Assembly (NCBI GenBank): GCA_002315335.1
Contig: DCGW01000088.1
Location: 16,246 to 22,499, forward strand
Direction of reading: 5' to 3'
Length of the DNA: 6,254 bases
Origin: Firmicutes bacterium UBA1768
Lineage (GTDB): Bacteria; Bacillota; Clostridia; Peptostreptococcales; Anaerovoracaceae
A program made the translations under genes and the position numbers. Below are positions 6,141 to 6,254 of this stretch, in pieces. Position 1 is the first letter of the stretch. Every line of letters starts with the position of its first letter. Under the pieces are notes generated by a model, which was not told the origin of the DNA, made no database searches, and saw nothing but the letters and a program-made list of their open reading frames with translations.

Positions 6141-6254
6141 TTACTTCTTCTTTTTCTTCTTGTGTCTTTCCTTCTTTACCGGCTTGCCGTTCTGCATTTC
6201 CGGTTTTTTAGGCTTAGACTTTCCGGGACCCGGGCCGAAGCCCATCTTTGAGCC
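6141..6254 (-). CDS. ffh: C-terminal tail, probably of Ffh (signal recognition particle protein); 5' end outside the window
   Basis: An open frame enters from the right edge and ends at a TAA (6143-6141), giving 37 residues. It begins GSKMGFGPGPGKSKPKKP and finishes in a run of lysines (KKERHKKKKKK). The low-complexity Gly/Pro/Lys composition resembles the disordered tail after the Met-rich M domain of Ffh, and Ffh is the usual gene directly before rpsP in Firmicutes. No M-domain or GTPase motif is within view, so identity rests mainly on gene order; another basic-tailed protein is possible. If it is Ffh, the product binds the SRP RNA and nascent signal peptides for membrane targeting. Confidence 0.55.
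   Translation of the reverse strand, partial: GSKMGFGPGPGKSKPKKPEMQNGKPVKKERHKKKKKK

Overview
The window reads as chromosomal DNA from a Gram-positive Firmicute, most likely a clostridial or Ruminococcaceae-type gut anaerobe. The evidence is strong AGGAGG-type ribosome sites, the rpsP-khpA-rimM-trmD gene order, an MMPL transporter paired with an xxxLxxG heptad-repeat exported protein, and a tRNA-Pro sequence of Firmicute type. The taxonomic call is an inference; no 16S or other decisive marker is present. Everything that can be supported lies on the minus strand, so the window is read from its right end to its left.

Right third (6254 down to 4266): a translation and RNA-processing cluster. 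It holds the lysine-rich C-terminal tail of a gene at the ffh (SRP GTPase) position, rpsP (ribosomal protein bS16), khpA (KH-domain RNA-binding protein, with its start corrected from a TTG to an ATG), rimM (30S maturation factor) and trmD (tRNA m1G37 methyltransferase). rimM and trmD overlap by one base (TAATG). The 75-base gap between khpA and rimM holds a clear intrinsic terminator. Upstream of it, two further pairings are mutually exclusive in the way a three-state transcription attenuator would be. This would separate rpsP-khpA output from rimM-trmD and everything after it.

Middle and left (4246 down to 173): where many Firmicutes carry rplS after trmD, this genome instead has two tightly spaced envelope genes with gaps of 19 and 21 bases. 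They encode a 722-residue MMPL/RND-superfamily membrane protein with 12 predicted membrane segments and paired Asp-Tyr motifs, and a 627-residue exported protein with two long blocks of exact 7-residue LxxG repeats. The two probably work together at the cell surface, but the substrate is unknown.

Left edge (172 down to 1): a 9-bp hairpin that may end the operon (weak U-tract), then a very good sigma-A-type promoter (TTGACA, 17-base spacer, TAAGAT, with an A-tract upstream) driving the 5' end of a tRNA-Pro gene that runs out of the window. I see no mobile elements, CRISPR arrays or phage genes, and no wholly new system. The most interesting items are the candidate attenuator and the transporter/heptad-repeat pair coupled to trmD.
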